Shown piece by piece: positions 1-8,496 of a stretch of DNA of 64,000 nt (its first letter is position 1; each line of letters begins with the position of its first letter). Made by a program: the position numbers and the translations under genes. Under the pieces are notes generated by a model. It saw only the letters and a program-made list of their open reading frames with translations, searched no databases and was not told the origin of the DNA. The DNA is from Thiohalocapsa sp. PB-PSB1 (GTDB lineage: Bacteria; Pseudomonadota; Gammaproteobacteria; Chromatiales; Chromatiaceae): NCBI GenBank assembly GCA_016745215.1, contig CP050890.1, forward strand, positions 7,829,001 to 7,893,000, given 5' to 3'.

Positions 1-417
1 CACCTTGGTCGAGGAGAAATACCCGGTGCCGTCGAGTGAGAGCAGGTAATGGCCATCAAGGTATTCAAACCCCTCCAGCCCCTTGCCGCGCTGCAGGTCT
101 GCAAACAGCGCCTTGTACAGCGGGAGCAACTGGCTCGGATCGAATGCATCGAGACGTTCGCGAAAGCGGGTGTCGCTTGGTGCCCGTTCGATCCCGTAGA
201 GCGCGTGCAGATTCGCCCGCGTGGTCTCTTCCCGACTGTCGTGCTCGAATTGCAGCAGCGAAGGATACTTCAGCCCGAACAACGCCAGTCCCGACATCAG
301 ATAATCGACCAGCGTAATCTTGCCATCGCACGGGTCGGGAATCTTCGCAAAAAACCGCCGCGCCTTGTTCAGCAGCCCGGCGGCGCTGAGTTGTTTGCGT
401 GAAATCGGAGCACTCAT
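1..417 (-). CDS. IS4-type DDE transposase, N-terminal part, cut by window edge
   Basis: The first 139 codons are identical or nearly so to the N-terminus of the complete copy at 33875-35179. The start codon is the ATG read on the minus strand at 417 (begins MSAPISRKQLSAAG). The rest of the gene lies left of the window. It sits downstream of intI on the same strand and is part of the platform repeated at 34763-35179, so it was present before the platform was duplicated. The function, cut-and-paste transposition, is inferred from the full copy. Confidence 0.85.
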   Translation of the reverse strand, partial: MSAPISRKQLSAAGLLNKARRFFAKIPDPCDGKITLVDYLMSGLALFGLKYPSLLQFEHDSREETTRANLHALYGIERAPSDTRFRERLDAFDPSQLLPLYKALFADLQRGKGLEGFEYLDGHYLLSLDGTGYFSSTKV

Positions 418-426
418 CAGTATCTG

Positions 427-1035
427 CCTCGCAACTTCAAGTCTGCGCGACAGTATACCGATTCAGAGACGAAAGTTTACGAAGAACTATTTTCGAAGAC
501 TCGCCAACACGCGGTTTTTAAAGCAGAATTATTTTCGGCGGGAATTGCTGAGCAAGATAAAGAGCAAGAAAAGCAAGAAAAGAAAAGCAAGAAAAGGACA
601 CCCACTCTCCGCCTCGCCGAAATGTGGGTGTCCCGTACTGCTCCGGAAATGTGGGTGTCCCGTACTGCTCCGGGTGTCCCGTACTGCTCCGGGTGTCCCG
701 TACTGCTCCGCTGCTCCGGGTGTCCCGTACTGCTCCGTCCGTTCGAAGTTGGGGGCAAAGTTCTTCTCCCGCATCCGCAGCTATCTCTCGACCTGCGCGA
801 AGAATGGGGTCTCTTCTGCAGAGGCCCTGCGCCTCCTGTTCGAGGGCCGATGGCCCGCGTTCATGGGCACGGCGCCTGAATAGTTACAAAAAACCAAAAT
901 CAACGGACTGTCGATGGCCGAGTCGCAAGGCAATGGCGGTGCCGCCATACAAGACCAAACGCTTGGGCACTTGAGCCAGCGTCGGCCATAAGGCCAGTTG
1001 TGATGCAGGGAGGATGGACAGATCGAACATTGCTT
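427..1035. other. Gene-less spacer between IS4 gene and intI
   Basis: I see no convincing gene here. It holds a purine-rich low-complexity stretch around 550-600 (repeats of GCAAGAAAA), an inverted repeat GGACACCCAC/GTGGGTGTCC near 595-634, and a tandem repeat at 628-737. The same spacer recurs at 36951-37553 with a changed repeat number. Short open frames run through it in several frames but follow the repeat periodicity. Confidence 0.7.
628..737. repeat. Tandem repeat, about five units of 18-19 bp
   Basis: About five copies of the unit GTGTCCCGTACTGCTCCG, the first two separated by GAAATGTGG. The duplicate platform at 37187-37255 has about four, one shortened, so the number has changed since duplication. 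There are no spacers of CRISPR type. Confidence 0.85.
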
Positions 1036-2016
1036 TCACAGCAGGTCATCCAGCGGGCTCGCCACTCCCTGCGCGCCCTGCCGCAGCACATGCGTGTAGA
1101 TCATCGTGGTCTCGACGTCCGCGTGACCGAGCAGTTCCTGGATGGTGCGGATGTCGGTACCCCGTTCCAGTAGGTGGGTTGCAAAGCTGTGGCGAAAGGT
1201 ATGTGCGCTGACGCGCTTGCGAATCCCGAGAAAGGTCACCGCCTTCTTGATCCCCTTGTTGACGACGCTCTGATCCAAGTGGTGCCGGCGCACCTTGCCT
1301 TCATCGCTGCGCGGGTCCACCGAGCGCGCGATCGAGGGAAACACATACTGCCACTGCCATTCACGTGCAGCATTCGGGCGCTGCCGCGACAGTGCGTGGG
1401 GCAAGTAGACCTCGCCGAAGCCGTCGGCCAGATCCTGATCGTGCAGGGTCTTCACCTTCGCCAAATGCTCCTGCAGCGGCGCCACCAGCCTCAACGGGAA
1501 GGTCGTCACCCGGTCCTTGTTGCCCTTGCCCGAGCGCACCGTGATCTGCCGGTAGCCGAAGTCCACGTCCAGGATCCGCAGCCGGACCGCCTCGGTAATG
1601 CGCAACCCGCTGCCGTAGAGCAGGCGCACCACCAGCCCCGCGTGGCCGTCGATCAACGGCAGGATCTTCGCCACCTCTTCGCGCGTCAGCACCACCGGGA
1701 TCCGCGGCGTCTTCGTCGCCCGCGCGGCATCGATCCGCCCCTCCAACGGTTTCTTCAAGACCTTGCGATACAGAAATAAAAGCGCGCTAAATGCTTGATT
1801 CTGCGTCGAAGGTGCTACCTTGCGCTGTTCCGCGAGATGGCTTAGAAAGGTTTCCACCTCGGGCACGCCGGCATCCACCAGCGCCTGCCGCGAGCGCATC
1901 CGATGGAACTTGATGTACTGCGCGATCCACTCGCAGTAGCCGCGCTCCGTGTGGATCGAGTAGTGCTGGCGGCGCATCACCGTGCGCACCTCGTCCATAA
2001 ACCGCTGGTCGCCCAT
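1036..2016 (-). CDS. intI: Integron integrase IntI, platform 1
   Basis: Tyrosine recombinase of the IntI family, which joins cassette attC sites to attI. The protein has an N-terminal SAM-like core-binding domain (about 5-95) and a C-terminal catalytic domain. The catalytic arginine lies in GSGLRITEA, then HTFRHSFATH, GHADVETT and the nucleophile in MIYTHV. The IntI-specific insertion is visible (RPNAAREWQWQYVFPS), which separates it from XerC/D. The 326-residue length is typical. I chose the ATG at 2016, which has GGGAGG six bases upstream, over the TTG two codons earlier. It is transcribed away from the array, the usual intI/attI arrangement. No LexA box was recognised in the short upstream region. 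Confidence 0.95.
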   Translation of the reverse strand: MGDQRFMDEVRTVMRRQHYSIHTERGYCEWIAQYIKFHRMRSRQALVDAGVPEVETFLSHLAEQRKVAPSTQNQAFSALLFLYRKVLKKPLEGRIDAARATKTPRIPVVLTREEVAKILPLIDGHAGLVVRLLYGSGLRITEAVRLRILDVDFGYRQITVRSGKGNKDRVTTFPLRLVAPLQEHLAKVKTLHDQDLADGFGEVYLPHALSRQRPNAAREWQWQYVFPSIARSVDPRSDEGKVRRHHLDQSVVNKGIKKAVTFLGIRKRVSAHTFRHSFATHLLERGTDIRTIQELLGHADVETTMIYTHVLRQGAQGVASPLDDLL

Positions 2017-2043
2017 GTCCAACCTCCCGTCGTAGACCCCAGA

Positions 2044-2203
2044 GACCTAAGGGTATCTTGCCCGAAAAGTCGGGAATTATCATATTATCAGGGCAAAATG
2101 GCCCTGATAAGTGCCGTGGGGCGGATAGCCTTGCAAACTTGCCCGAAAAGTCGGAGAATATCGGGTTATCAGGGCGATTTGGCCTTGATACTAATTGTTG
2201 GGC
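2044..2203 (+). other. attI: attI site, platform 1, with two direct repeats
   Basis: The sequence is shared with platform 2 up to TTGATACTAATTG and diverges right after the core G^TT (GTTGGGC 2197-2203 here, GTTAGCC in platform 2), which defines the attI crossover point. Two imperfect direct repeats start with CCCGAAAAGTCGG (near 2061 and 2142) and end in TTATCAGGGC. They are candidates for accessory IntI-binding or promoter sequences. The cassette promoter must lie here or inside intI, but I could not settle a -35/-10 pair. Confidence 0.85.
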
Positions 2204-2262
2204 GCAAAAGGGGAACTTCAGAGTTGTCCTCGATAGTTCAAAAATTCGCAGGCTTATCCGCA

Positions 2263-2817
2263 ATGCAAAAGCTAGCCGTCGTCGGTGCTCTGGCATCCAT
2301 TCTCGGATTGATTTTTGCGCTCGCACCAAACCACGGAACGACGGACGAGCGAGAAACCGGGATCGGGGGCAATATCAATAGCCAAGGCAGCCAGGCAATC
2401 GGCAACAATTATGGCAGCATCACAATCAACAACAACAGTGGAAAACAACTCCTCCCAGCCCAAGCGCAAGCTTCGGGACGCTCGGCGCCAACCGCACTAG
2501 ACACATCAATTTACATTCCGTCCGATGTCGAGAGGATGTGGGTCTTCTATCAGGATTCTCGCAACCAAAACCCTGCTGGCTGTGAAAGGCCGCCGAATGC
2601 CGATCCGATTCTTCCGCAAGACGTGGCTACCAGGATCGGTGAGTTTCGCGCTACGGCCAGAGCGACTGGGAGACAGTTGATATTGACCGCTTACTCTCCT
2701 TCCAGAGGCTGGGACGCTGCTGCCGCTGAAATTCGAGTGAACGGAAAACGCTTGCAGCCAATGACTAGATACTGGTGCAACAATCAAATGAACTACGGCT
2801 ACTTGGTGAGAGAGTAG
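2263..2817 (+). CDS. Hypothetical membrane-anchored protein, first cassette
   Basis: Family not recognised; 184 residues. The frame is open from inside intI, but the ATG at 2263 is the first sensible start after the attI core. The N-terminus is one hydrophobic segment (about 3-22, LAVVGALASILGLIFALAP) that could be a signal anchor. Next comes a Gly/Asn/Ser-rich stretch (about 35-60, with NNYGSITINNNSG), then a soluble domain with three cysteines. As the attI-proximal cassette it should be the most strongly transcribed from the cassette promoter. There is no attC between this gene and the next, so they share one cassette. Confidence 0.6.
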   Translation: MQKLAVVGALASILGLIFALAPNHGTTDERETGIGGNINSQGSQAIGNNYGSITINNNSGKQLLPAQAQASGRSAPTALDTSIYIPSDVERMWVFYQDSRNQNPAGCERPPNADPILPQDVATRIGEFRATARATGRQLILTAYSPSRGWDAAAAEIRVNGKRLQPMTRYWCNNQMNYGYLVRE

Positions 2818-2931
2818 AGAAAAGAGTAGAGAAAAGGGTCCAGGCTCGATTAATCTAATGTCTTTCCCACACACCTTTGCAGAAAGAAATTTACGTTACG
2901 CGTTTTAACCCAGTAGAGGAGTATTGAGTCA

Positions 2932-3585
2932 GTGTTGTTTGCGGAGCCAACTGAGCATTCAGCGGGGGTATTTCTCTGGGGGGATTGGTGGGATCTAAAC
3001 AGTCTGCACTCGTCGATTCACGGCTTAGTCGCTAACAGTCCCTACGACGAAACCATCAATAATACATTGTTAGGGCTCGCCTACGACGTTCGCAAAGCAT
3101 ACGAAAAGCAACGGGAAGAGAAGCAGTTTGGGCATGATCTGTATGATTGCGTGACTTACCGTGGCGAGAGAATACTGTGGCCCATCATACTGTTTCAGGT
3201 GAACTCCCTTCGCCACCTTGCGGCATATCAGCCGACATCTCGAGAATGTCAAGCGAATCTTTACAGAGTCGAGCATTGCCTGGAGGAATCGCTTCTCCAA
3301 ACGGATAGTGCAGTCGGCAAGGAATGCATAGAGTGGTTGTTTGGTCCCTGCCCTCTCACGACTAGATACTACACTTTGTTCCTCGGTGAAGCAGCACGCC
3401 GATACGTCAGCGAACACACCGGCAAGGCTCGATTCGAGAGCCTTCCAAACATACTGCGAACCTTGCACCCAATGTCTGCGGAGTATCTTGGATTCGCGGC
3501 AGACCTAGAACGGCAAGCCCGCGAGGCATCTTGCGACCCAAGGGACCTCGATGACTTCTCTGAGGGCGGAGAAATACTGTGGTAG
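2932..3585 (+). CDS. Hypothetical protein, second gene of first cassette
   Basis: 217 residues, soluble, no signal peptide. The start is GTG, supported by GAGGAG about ten bases upstream. The pattern AYDVRKAYEKQREEK followed by RILWPIILFQVNSLRHLAAY suggests a helical protein of the kind often seen as single-gene cassettes, but I cannot name a family. It is separated from the preceding gene by 114 bp with no attC, so both leave together when the cassette is excised. Confidence 0.6.
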   Translation: MLFAEPTEHSAGVFLWGDWWDLNSLHSSIHGLVANSPYDETINNTLLGLAYDVRKAYEKQREEKQFGHDLYDCVTYRGERILWPIILFQVNSLRHLAAYQPTSRECQANLYRVEHCLEESLLQTDSAVGKECIEWLFGPCPLTTRYYTLFLGEAARRYVSEHTGKARFESLPNILRTLHPMSAEYLGFAADLERQAREASCDPRDLDDFSEGGEILW

Positions 3586-3642
3586 GTTCGTCCGCCTTGA
3601 TCATCGTTCCGGCCACCGCTGCTACGCCGCCATCCGTTCGAG

Positions 3643-3722
3643 ATTACGAGATTACGGTGACATTTTACCATTTGAGATTACGGTGACACTTTGGATTACG
3701 GTGACACTTTACCATTTACACC
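3643..3722. repeat. Repeated ATTACGGTGACA motif
   Basis: Three copies of GATTACGGTGACA, two of them followed by a TTTACCATTT-like tail, between the stop of the preceding gene and the attC. The same motif occurs singly at 46219, 29222 and, altered, at 57822, each time just upstream of an attC. It resembles remnants of REP-like repeats of single-strand transposases; this is inference. Confidence 0.55.
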
Positions 3723-3778
3723 ATTTCCACAAGCACGACCGCAGGTCTTGGCTCTTGCAGCCGTTGAACTATGATAGC

Positions 3779-3867
3779 GCCCAACGAGTCCGCCAGCCCG
3801 ACGCCAAACTGCGGCCGGCGCTGCGCGCGTGGCCGCAGTTTGGCGCGGGCTGCGGCTGACGTTAGAT
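3779..3867 (+). repeat. attC: attC site
   Basis: R'' GCCCAAC (3779-3785) and R' GTTAGAT (3861-3867) flank a long imperfect palindrome with arms around GCCAAACTGCGGC and GCCGCAGTTTGGC. R'' is complementary to GTTGGGC at 2197, so the first cassette spans 2198-3861. Confidence 0.93.
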
Positions 3868-3885
3868 GTTGAACCCACTGAAGCA

Positions 3886-4509
3886 ATGGACTTCCTCCGA
3901 ACAGAAGAACTTCTCGGTAGACTCTCCTCTATCGTGGAACATCCGCTCTACGAAGATTCGCCAAGAGTGACGCTTAGTGCCACACTTGCGGTCACGTCGA
4001 TGCAGTTTGCCGCGGGGGTTCGTGTTTTATGTGGGGAGTCCCTCGTGCTACCCGCAAGCAGCGCACTGCGATCTCAATTCGAGGCGCTGGTCCGTGCTGT
4101 ATGGGCACTGCATCGTGCTACTGACAACCAGATTTCCCGGCTTTCAGCGGAGCTGACCCGCGAAACCCAACAAGCGAGCAAGAACATTCCCCTAGTAAAC
4201 GAAATGCTCTTGGAGTTGGAGAAGTTCCCACAACTGGCCAACCTGCTGATCTCGTTAAGGGAATTCAAAGATAGCTCGTGGGTTCCGTTGAACTCCTATG
4301 TTCATGCTGGCATCCATGCCATACATTGGACGGACAAACGTCCACCTCCGGAACTGATTGATCAGGTGTTTCGCATCAGCAATGGCTTGGTTCTCCTCGG
4401 GTTTCAACACATTGGCATACTCACGGGCAGGCCAGGAATTCAATCGGAGATCATCGCAGCTACAGCGTGCTATTCCAGCTGCCTCCCGAACCGACGTGAA
4501 GACATCTAA
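3886..4509 (+). CDS. Hypothetical helical protein
   Basis: 207 residues from the ATG at 3886, the first in-frame start after the attC core. Largely alpha-helical, no membrane segment, with a central RSQFEALVRAVWALHRAT motif and NSYVHAGIHAI near residue 143. That pattern recalls uncharacterised families found next to abortive-infection genes, but I cannot assign it. It is the only gene of its cassette and its stop overlaps the R'' of its own attC. Confidence 0.6.
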   Translation: MDFLRTEELLGRLSSIVEHPLYEDSPRVTLSATLAVTSMQFAAGVRVLCGESLVLPASSALRSQFEALVRAVWALHRATDNQISRLSAELTRETQQASKNIPLVNEMLLELEKFPQLANLLISLREFKDSSWVPLNSYVHAGIHAIHWTDKRPPPELIDQVFRISNGLVLLGFQHIGILTGRPGIQSEIIAATACYSSCLPNRREDI

Positions 4510-4592
4510 CGAGCCCGCCAGCCCGACGTCAAACTGCGGCCTTCGCTATCGCTCAGGCCGCAGTTTGGCGCGGGCTGCGGTTAACGTTAGCT
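4504..4592 (+). repeat. attC: attC site
   Basis: R'' ATCTAAC and R' GTTAGCT. R'' is complementary to the cassette's own 5' GTTAGAT at 3861, so the cassette is 3862-4586. Confidence 0.93.
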
Positions 4593-4621
4593 CGTGGAAG
4601 TTGGACAGGTTCCCGTAAAGC

Positions 4622-6025
4622 ATGAAGCAGCCCAAGTACGACATCGTCATATCCTTTGCCGGAGAAGATCGAAGTACTGCGGAGAGTATCGCCTCCGGGT
4701 TAAAGCAAAAAGGCAGAGCCGTCTTCTATGACAGATACGAAGAGGAACAATTGTGGGGGAAGGATTTATACGCGCATCTGGCGCAAACCTACAAGGATGA
4801 CGCGAAATATTGCTTGATGCTCATTTCTCAGCACTATGCCGTGAAGACATGGCCAAAGCATGAGCGAAAAGCTGCGCAGGCTCGCGCATTCTCCGCAGAA
4901 CGAGAGTATATCCTGCCTTTAAGGCTAGATGATACGGAGATTGATGGATTATTCGATACCGTCGGATACATTGATGGTCGAGTAAAAGCTTCCGATGAAA
5001 TCGTCGCATTGCTTGAAAAGAAGATACGCAGATTCGATGAAGAACAATCCGTTGAAGGACTCAATATTTCAGAAACCTACGCTGGACTTGAACCCTTGCT
5101 GACAAGCTTTGGATCAGACATCGGAAAGACCTATGGGTACTTTGTTGGCCAAAGACACTCATTAGAACGTATTGCAGAAGCGTATCCACATCTCAGATCG
5201 CATGTCAAACTCGTGGAGAAGATGTTCTCGGGAAAATTTGGTCGTGCGCTAGACGCGATCAATGCCCTAATGACCAAAAATGCGCCAGATGCGTGGGATC
5301 AAATCAAGTACCGCTGGAAGGTCGAAGGTGCCGCCGTATTGGATTCTCAGGAGTTAACAGAGTCAAAAGCGCTGGATTTTATTGAGGACGTTCGAGGCCG
5401 CTCAGAGGGAAACATCGAATCCCCAGTCCTAGAGACACTGCTGCTTTTTCAACCTGGCTTTCAGTCAAAACCTGAGCGGGAGTTTACAGAGGGGTATCGC
5501 TTTCGGTTCTGCAGTGACGGCTCGGGGAAAGCAAAAGGAGTGGCGTTTTGCATTGAGATTCCGAAGACATGGCAAGCTCAAGACGCCAATCGCCCGAACA
5601 TTGTAAAGAAGTTTGTAAATCGAAACGGGAGAGGAACTTCGAGTATCCTCATTATCGTAAAAGAGCTTCCTTTGCCCGGCGGTGAAGCTATATCTATGAC
5701 TGACATTGAAGATGTGCTCGTGCAAGGTGGGGCTGACGAGTTTTTGCCAAAGGAGTTTGACTGCCAGGAAAAAGGGCCGATCGAGCTCGAAGGGTTCCCT
5801 GGTTTGTGGGTTCGTTATACGCATTCCCTCACAAGGGTTCGAGCAACAGCAAACGCGGAAGTAATTATGTACGCTCTTTACCTTAGAGATAAACTTTTCA
5901 TATTGCAGGGGCAAACCTTCCTTCAAATCGGAGCCCAGAAGGCTACCAATGACGAGTTCGCGATGTATGAAAAGACGTTTGAGCTCGTTGCTAATAGTCT
6001 AGTGCTCGAAGGAGTTTACCAGTAA
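4622..6025 (+). CDS. TIR-domain protein with DcrB/PsbP-like C-terminus, putative defence effector
   Basis: 467 residues. An N-terminal TIR domain (about 5-140) begins DIVISFAGEDR, then RAVFYDRYEEEQLWGKDL, YCLMLISQHY and the helix WPKHERKAAQ with the candidate catalytic glutamate at 81. Bacterial TIR domains usually cleave NAD+ or make cyclic ADP-ribose variants during phage defence. The middle region (about 150-300) is helical. The last 160 residues look like a DcrB/PsbP-type fold (FCIEIPKTWQ, late LRDKLFILQGQ and IANSLVLE-type ending), perhaps a sensor. No signal peptide or membrane helix. Single-gene cassette. The domain call is firm; the role is inferred. Confidence 0.8.
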   Translation: MKQPKYDIVISFAGEDRSTAESIASGLKQKGRAVFYDRYEEEQLWGKDLYAHLAQTYKDDAKYCLMLISQHYAVKTWPKHERKAAQARAFSAEREYILPLRLDDTEIDGLFDTVGYIDGRVKASDEIVALLEKKIRRFDEEQSVEGLNISETYAGLEPLLTSFGSDIGKTYGYFVGQRHSLERIAEAYPHLRSHVKLVEKMFSGKFGRALDAINALMTKNAPDAWDQIKYRWKVEGAAVLDSQELTESKALDFIEDVRGRSEGNIESPVLETLLLFQPGFQSKPEREFTEGYRFRFCSDGSGKAKGVAFCIEIPKTWQAQDANRPNIVKKFVNRNGRGTSSILIIVKELPLPGGEAISMTDIEDVLVQGGADEFLPKEFDCQEKGPIELEGFPGLWVRYTHSLTRVRATANAEVIMYALYLRDKLFILQGQTFLQIGAQKATNDEFAMYEKTFELVANSLVLEGVYQ

Positions 6026-6030
6026 TTCAT

Positions 6031-6124
6031 AGCTAACAAGAGGCTCGGCCCGACCGCCCGTTGCAGCGCCGCCGCTCACGCGGGCGGCACCGCAACGGGC
6101 GGCGGGCCAGCCTTGACGTTAGCG
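6031..6124 (+). repeat. attC: attC site
   Basis: R'' AGCTAAC, R' GTTAGCG. It belongs to the second attC subtype in this window, with arms beginning CTCGGCCCGACCGCC. R'' matches GTTAGCT at 4586. Confidence 0.92.
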
Positions 6125-6140
6125 AAGACAGGAGCGCGAA

Positions 6141-6353
6141 ATGGGCGAGTGGTCCGAATACTTTAGCGATTTCCCGGAAGAGAATCCTGCCAATTGGGTG
6201 AATGGTCGGTTTATTCATCCAAACTCGCAGGAAGCTAGAGACCTAGCACACGCAAGGCGAGTGCAGAACCTTTGGCAAGCCAAGGTAGCAACCGAGCAAG
6301 CCGCACTTGACGCAGAGATTCAGGAAATCATCCGGAAACATAGCAAAGATTGA
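6141..6353 (+). CDS. Small hypothetical protein upstream of hicBA
   Basis: 70 residues, acidic and helical, rich in Glu, Gln and Ala (VATEQAALDAEIQEIIRKH). AGGAG lies seven bases before the ATG. It is the first gene of a three-gene cassette, ahead of a HicB/HicA pair. It could be an independent gene, since nothing links it directly to the toxin-antitoxin pair. Confidence 0.55.
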   Translation: MGEWSEYFSDFPEENPANWVNGRFIHPNSQEARDLAHARRVQNLWQAKVATEQAALDAEIQEIIRKHSKD

Positions 6354-6436
6354 TCGTAAATCTGCGCAAATTATACAATTTTTCGCAGTCCACCAGGCAC
6401 ATCTTCGAAGCGGGCATTTCCGCTAGGTTACATAAT

Positions 6437-6643
6437 ATGAATTTCATGGTAACAATTGATCGCGACGAAGACGGGATATGGGTTACAGAATGCCCTTCTA
6501 TCCCTGGTTGTGTAAGTCAAGGCGCAACGAAGGATGAAGCTTTAACCAACATTAAAGAAGCCATAGCGCTTTGTTTGGAAGTGCGAGCTGAAAAGGGATT
6601 TCCGTTGACCATTGAAACAAGGCAGATCGAGATCGCTGCCTGA
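6437..6643 (+). CDS. hicB: HicB-like antitoxin
   Basis: 68 residues with the HicB partial RNase H-like fold: MVTIDRDEDGIWVTECPSIPGCVSQGATKDEALTNI followed by a helical end. It neutralises HicA. The open frame extends upstream to 6350, but the family pattern starts at MNFMVTIDRDEDG, so 6437 (or 6446) is the likely start. The stop overlaps the hicA start by one base, implying translational coupling. There is no separate DNA-binding domain, as in short HicB proteins. Confidence 0.85.
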   Translation: MNFMVTIDRDEDGIWVTECPSIPGCVSQGATKDEALTNIKEAIALCLEVRAEKGFPLTIETRQIEIAA

Positions 6644-6864
6644 TGCCCCCTTTGCCAACGCTTAGTGGAAAGGAAGTCGTTCGGATATTCGAACGATTCG
6701 GATGGCAGGTTGCGCGCCAAAGCGGAAGTCATATCATCATGATTAGTGATGAGAGTATTGCTACGCTGTCGGTGCCGGATCATAAAGAGGTGGCGAAGGG
6801 GACTCTTCGCAGTTTAATAAGAGCGTCCGGCCTAACCGTTACAGAGTTTATCGAAAAGCGCTAA
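6643..6864 (+). CDS. hicA: HicA-like toxin
   Basis: 73 residues, double-stranded RNA-binding-like HicA mRNA interferase. The sequence LSGKEVVRIFERFGWQVARQSGSHIIM contains the conserved G-S-H with the catalytic histidine near residue 31. Next follow SVPDHKEVAKGTLRSLIRASGLT, the typical P-H-x-E-(x)5-T-L segment. The stop lies inside the following attC R''. Toxin-antitoxin pairs in arrays are thought to stabilise neighbouring cassettes. Confidence 0.9.
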   Translation: MPPLPTLSGKEVVRIFERFGWQVARQSGSHIIMISDESIATLSVPDHKEVAKGTLRSLIRASGLTVTEFIEKR

Positions 6865-6947
6865 CAAATCCGCCAGCCCGACGCCAAACTGTGGCGGGCG
6901 CTTCGCGCGTCGCCGCAGTTTGGCGCGGGCTGCGGTTAACGTTGGGC
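6859..6947 (+). repeat. attC: attC site
   Basis: R'' CGCTAAC, R' GTTGGGC, with GCCAAACTG arms. R'' is complementary to GTTAGCG at 6118. Confidence 0.92.
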
Positions 6948-7000
6948 TCAGGATGCGCCCGGAAATTTGATGACAACGCAACTAGTTACGAGCGGCAATC

Positions 7001-7468
7001 ATGAGTTTCAAATACGTATCATCTTGTTATATTAACGAAGCATTAGCATTCGTATTTGATTGGGTTAAGATTCTTTTGGTGTTTTGTCTTCTCTTTATTT
7101 TATTCATTCTCCTGTTTTCGCTGGCTTCCTACATCATACATGAAGGCAGAATAAACAGTTTCTCTTCATTCTCGTCGTTCATTATTTCCTCAGATCCAGA
7201 AAGTAATAGTTTCAAGTTTATCTTATCACTGGTTTTGAGCCTATGGCTCACCGCGCGCTGGCGAGTCCGAAATAGCACCTTTCTTTTGCCGTTTTTTGAT
7301 CCAGAACACAAATTTGGTGAGTGGCACTATGCGACATCTAGCAAGTATCGTGTCTGTACCATATGCGGGTACACTGAAGAAGAGTACGACTCTACATATT
7401 TTTGTCAAAACGAGCAGGGACAAGATGAGGAGGATACAGGGGCATGGACATCATGGGATTATCATTGA
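7001..7468 (+). CDS. Hypothetical membrane protein with zinc-knuckle-like motif
   Basis: 155 residues. Two hydrophobic segments (about 22-48, ILLVFCLLFILFILLFSLAS, and about 70-85, FKFILSLVLSLWLTA) precede a soluble tail with CTICGYTEE (Cys-x2-Cys) and a further Cys. The DNA is clearly more AT-rich than the flanking attC sites, a sign of separate origin. Single gene in its cassette; no family recognised. Confidence 0.6.
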   Translation: MSFKYVSSCYINEALAFVFDWVKILLVFCLLFILFILLFSLASYIIHEGRINSFSSFSSFIISSDPESNSFKFILSLVLSLWLTARWRVRNSTFLLPFFDPEHKFGEWHYATSSKYRVCTICGYTEEEYDSTYFCQNEQGQDEEDTGAWTSWDYH

Positions 7469-7479
7469 ATTTACACGTC

Positions 7480-7600
7480 AAGAAGACGGGGTGAGGTCTT
7501 GCAATCACGCATTTCGCGCAGGTCGGCAGTGCACACGGAAGGGGCCAGGTCTCACATGCGCTGGGGGACGGGGTCACGCAGGGGGCACGGGTTCAGGTCT
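7480..7600. repeat. Degenerate GGTCAGGTCTCAC-type repeats
   Basis: Three related units (GGGGTGAGGTCTTGCA, GGGGCCAGGTCTCACATG, GGTTCAGGTCTCACTTGC) lie between the stop codon and the attC. Similar units occur at 12396-12460 and 29175-29200. They look like decayed REP/RAYT-type repeats rather than genes. Confidence 0.5.
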
Positions 7601-7661
7601 CACTTGCAACACCTTCCCCGGCCTTGGCAGCATCGGCCGTGATGCATTACCCTGACTCAGC

Positions 7662-7751
7662 GCCCAACTAATGCGCAAGCCCGACGCCTTGGAGCAGCCC
7701 CTCGCTATCGCTCGGGCTGCTCCAAGGCGCGGGCTGCGCTTAACGTTGGGC
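7662..7751 (+). repeat. attC: attC site
   Basis: R'' GCCCAAC, R' GTTGGGC. Third attC subtype, with arms around CGACGCCTTGGAGCAGC. R'' pairs with GTTGGGC at 6941. Confidence 0.92.
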
Positions 7752-7780
7752 AATGAAAAAGAAGACGACCTCAAACCAAC

Positions 7781-8035
7781 ATGCCGGAGATATGCCGCTT
7801 CTACGGAATTGTCATCAGAATGTTCCTCATCGACAGAGAACATCCTCCCCGGCACATCCACATCAAGTACGGAGAGCATCTGGCTGTTATGGAGTTGGAG
7901 AATCTCAACGTCGTTGAAGGCCGTCTCCCCAAACGCTGCCGGCAACTCGTCCGGGAATGGGCGGAAGCTCACCAGCAAGAACTGATCGAAATGTGGGACA
8001 CTCAGGATTTCCACCGCGTTGAACCGCTGGAGTAG
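7781..8035 (+). CDS. DUF4160 protein, putative toxin-antitoxin component
   Basis: 84 residues matching the DUF4160 pattern: EICRFYGIVIRMFLIDREHPPRHIHIKYGEH and, later, RQLVREWAEAHQQEL. The PPHFH-like segment (here PPRHIHIKY) is the family hallmark. DUF4160 genes sit next to DUF2442 genes and are considered type II toxin-antitoxin candidates; biochemical roles are not settled. An identical copy is at 20666-20920. Confidence 0.85.
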   Translation: MPEICRFYGIVIRMFLIDREHPPRHIHIKYGEHLAVMELENLNVVEGRLPKRCRQLVREWAEAHQQELIEMWDTQDFHRVEPLE

Positions 8036-8037
8036 AA

Positions 8038-8340
8038 ATGAAGCTCGCCGCATTTGAAAGAAGAGTTGGGTTCGAATTTGCGCTTACCTTCGACACCGGC
8101 GAGCGCGTTACCGTCGACCTAGAGCCACTGATCGGCAACTACATCTCGACTGAGGAGTTGAGCACAGGGGAGATCGATCCGGACTGGGGTTGCCTGCAGT
8201 TTCACGAGGGCAACGTCGATATCGAGCCCATCACTTTGTATCGCTACGCCATGGGTTCCACAACAACCACGGGAGCGAGTGCATCAGCAGTCGCCCAACC
8301 AGCGCGCCAGCCCGACCGCCACCTACCCAGCCGCCGCTGA
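8038..8340 (+). CDS. DUF2442 protein, partner of DUF4160, reading into attC
   Basis: 100 residues. Two bases separate it from the DUF4160 stop. The DUF2442 core (VGFEFALTFDTGERVTVDLEPL and LQFHEGNVDIEPITLYRYA) covers about residues 10-72. The last 20 or so residues, rich in Ala, Pro and Arg, are encoded by the attC itself, and the stop lies within the attC arm. The tail is therefore likely incidental. An identical copy is at 20923-21225. Confidence 0.85.
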   Translation: MKLAAFERRVGFEFALTFDTGERVTVDLEPLIGNYISTEELSTGEIDPDWGCLQFHEGNVDIEPITLYRYAMGSTTTTGASASAVAQPARQPDRHLPSRR

Positions 8341-8386
8341 CGCGGGCGGCTGGGCACGTGGCGGCGGGCTGCGCTTGGCGTTAGCT
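8293..8386 (+). repeat. attC: attC site overlapping the DUF2442 3' end
   Basis: R'' GCCCAAC, R' GTTAGCT, with arms GCCACCTACCCAGCCGCC / GGGCGGCTGGGCACGTGGC. R'' pairs with GTTGGGC at 7745. Confidence 0.92.
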
Positions 8387-8496
8387 CTGCAAAATCTGAG
8401 AACACTTACGCTACCAGCTAGACTAGAAGCGGTCTTCAACAAACATGCAAGGCCGTTCATCGTGGGGCGACCCACACTCGACAAGAGGAGAAGCTG

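Noticed and set aside
628..737. CRISPR-like array
   Set aside because: Units abut or are separated by a few bases, with no unique spacers and no cas genes.
477..774. Two overlapping minus-strand frames of 81-93 codons
   Set aside because: They follow the tandem repeat and purine tract, and produce repeated peptide units (SSTGHPEQ) without a ribosome site.
1174..1779. 201-codon plus-strand frame inside intI, repeated at 37692-38297
   Set aside because: Antisense to IntI. Conserved only because intI is conserved.
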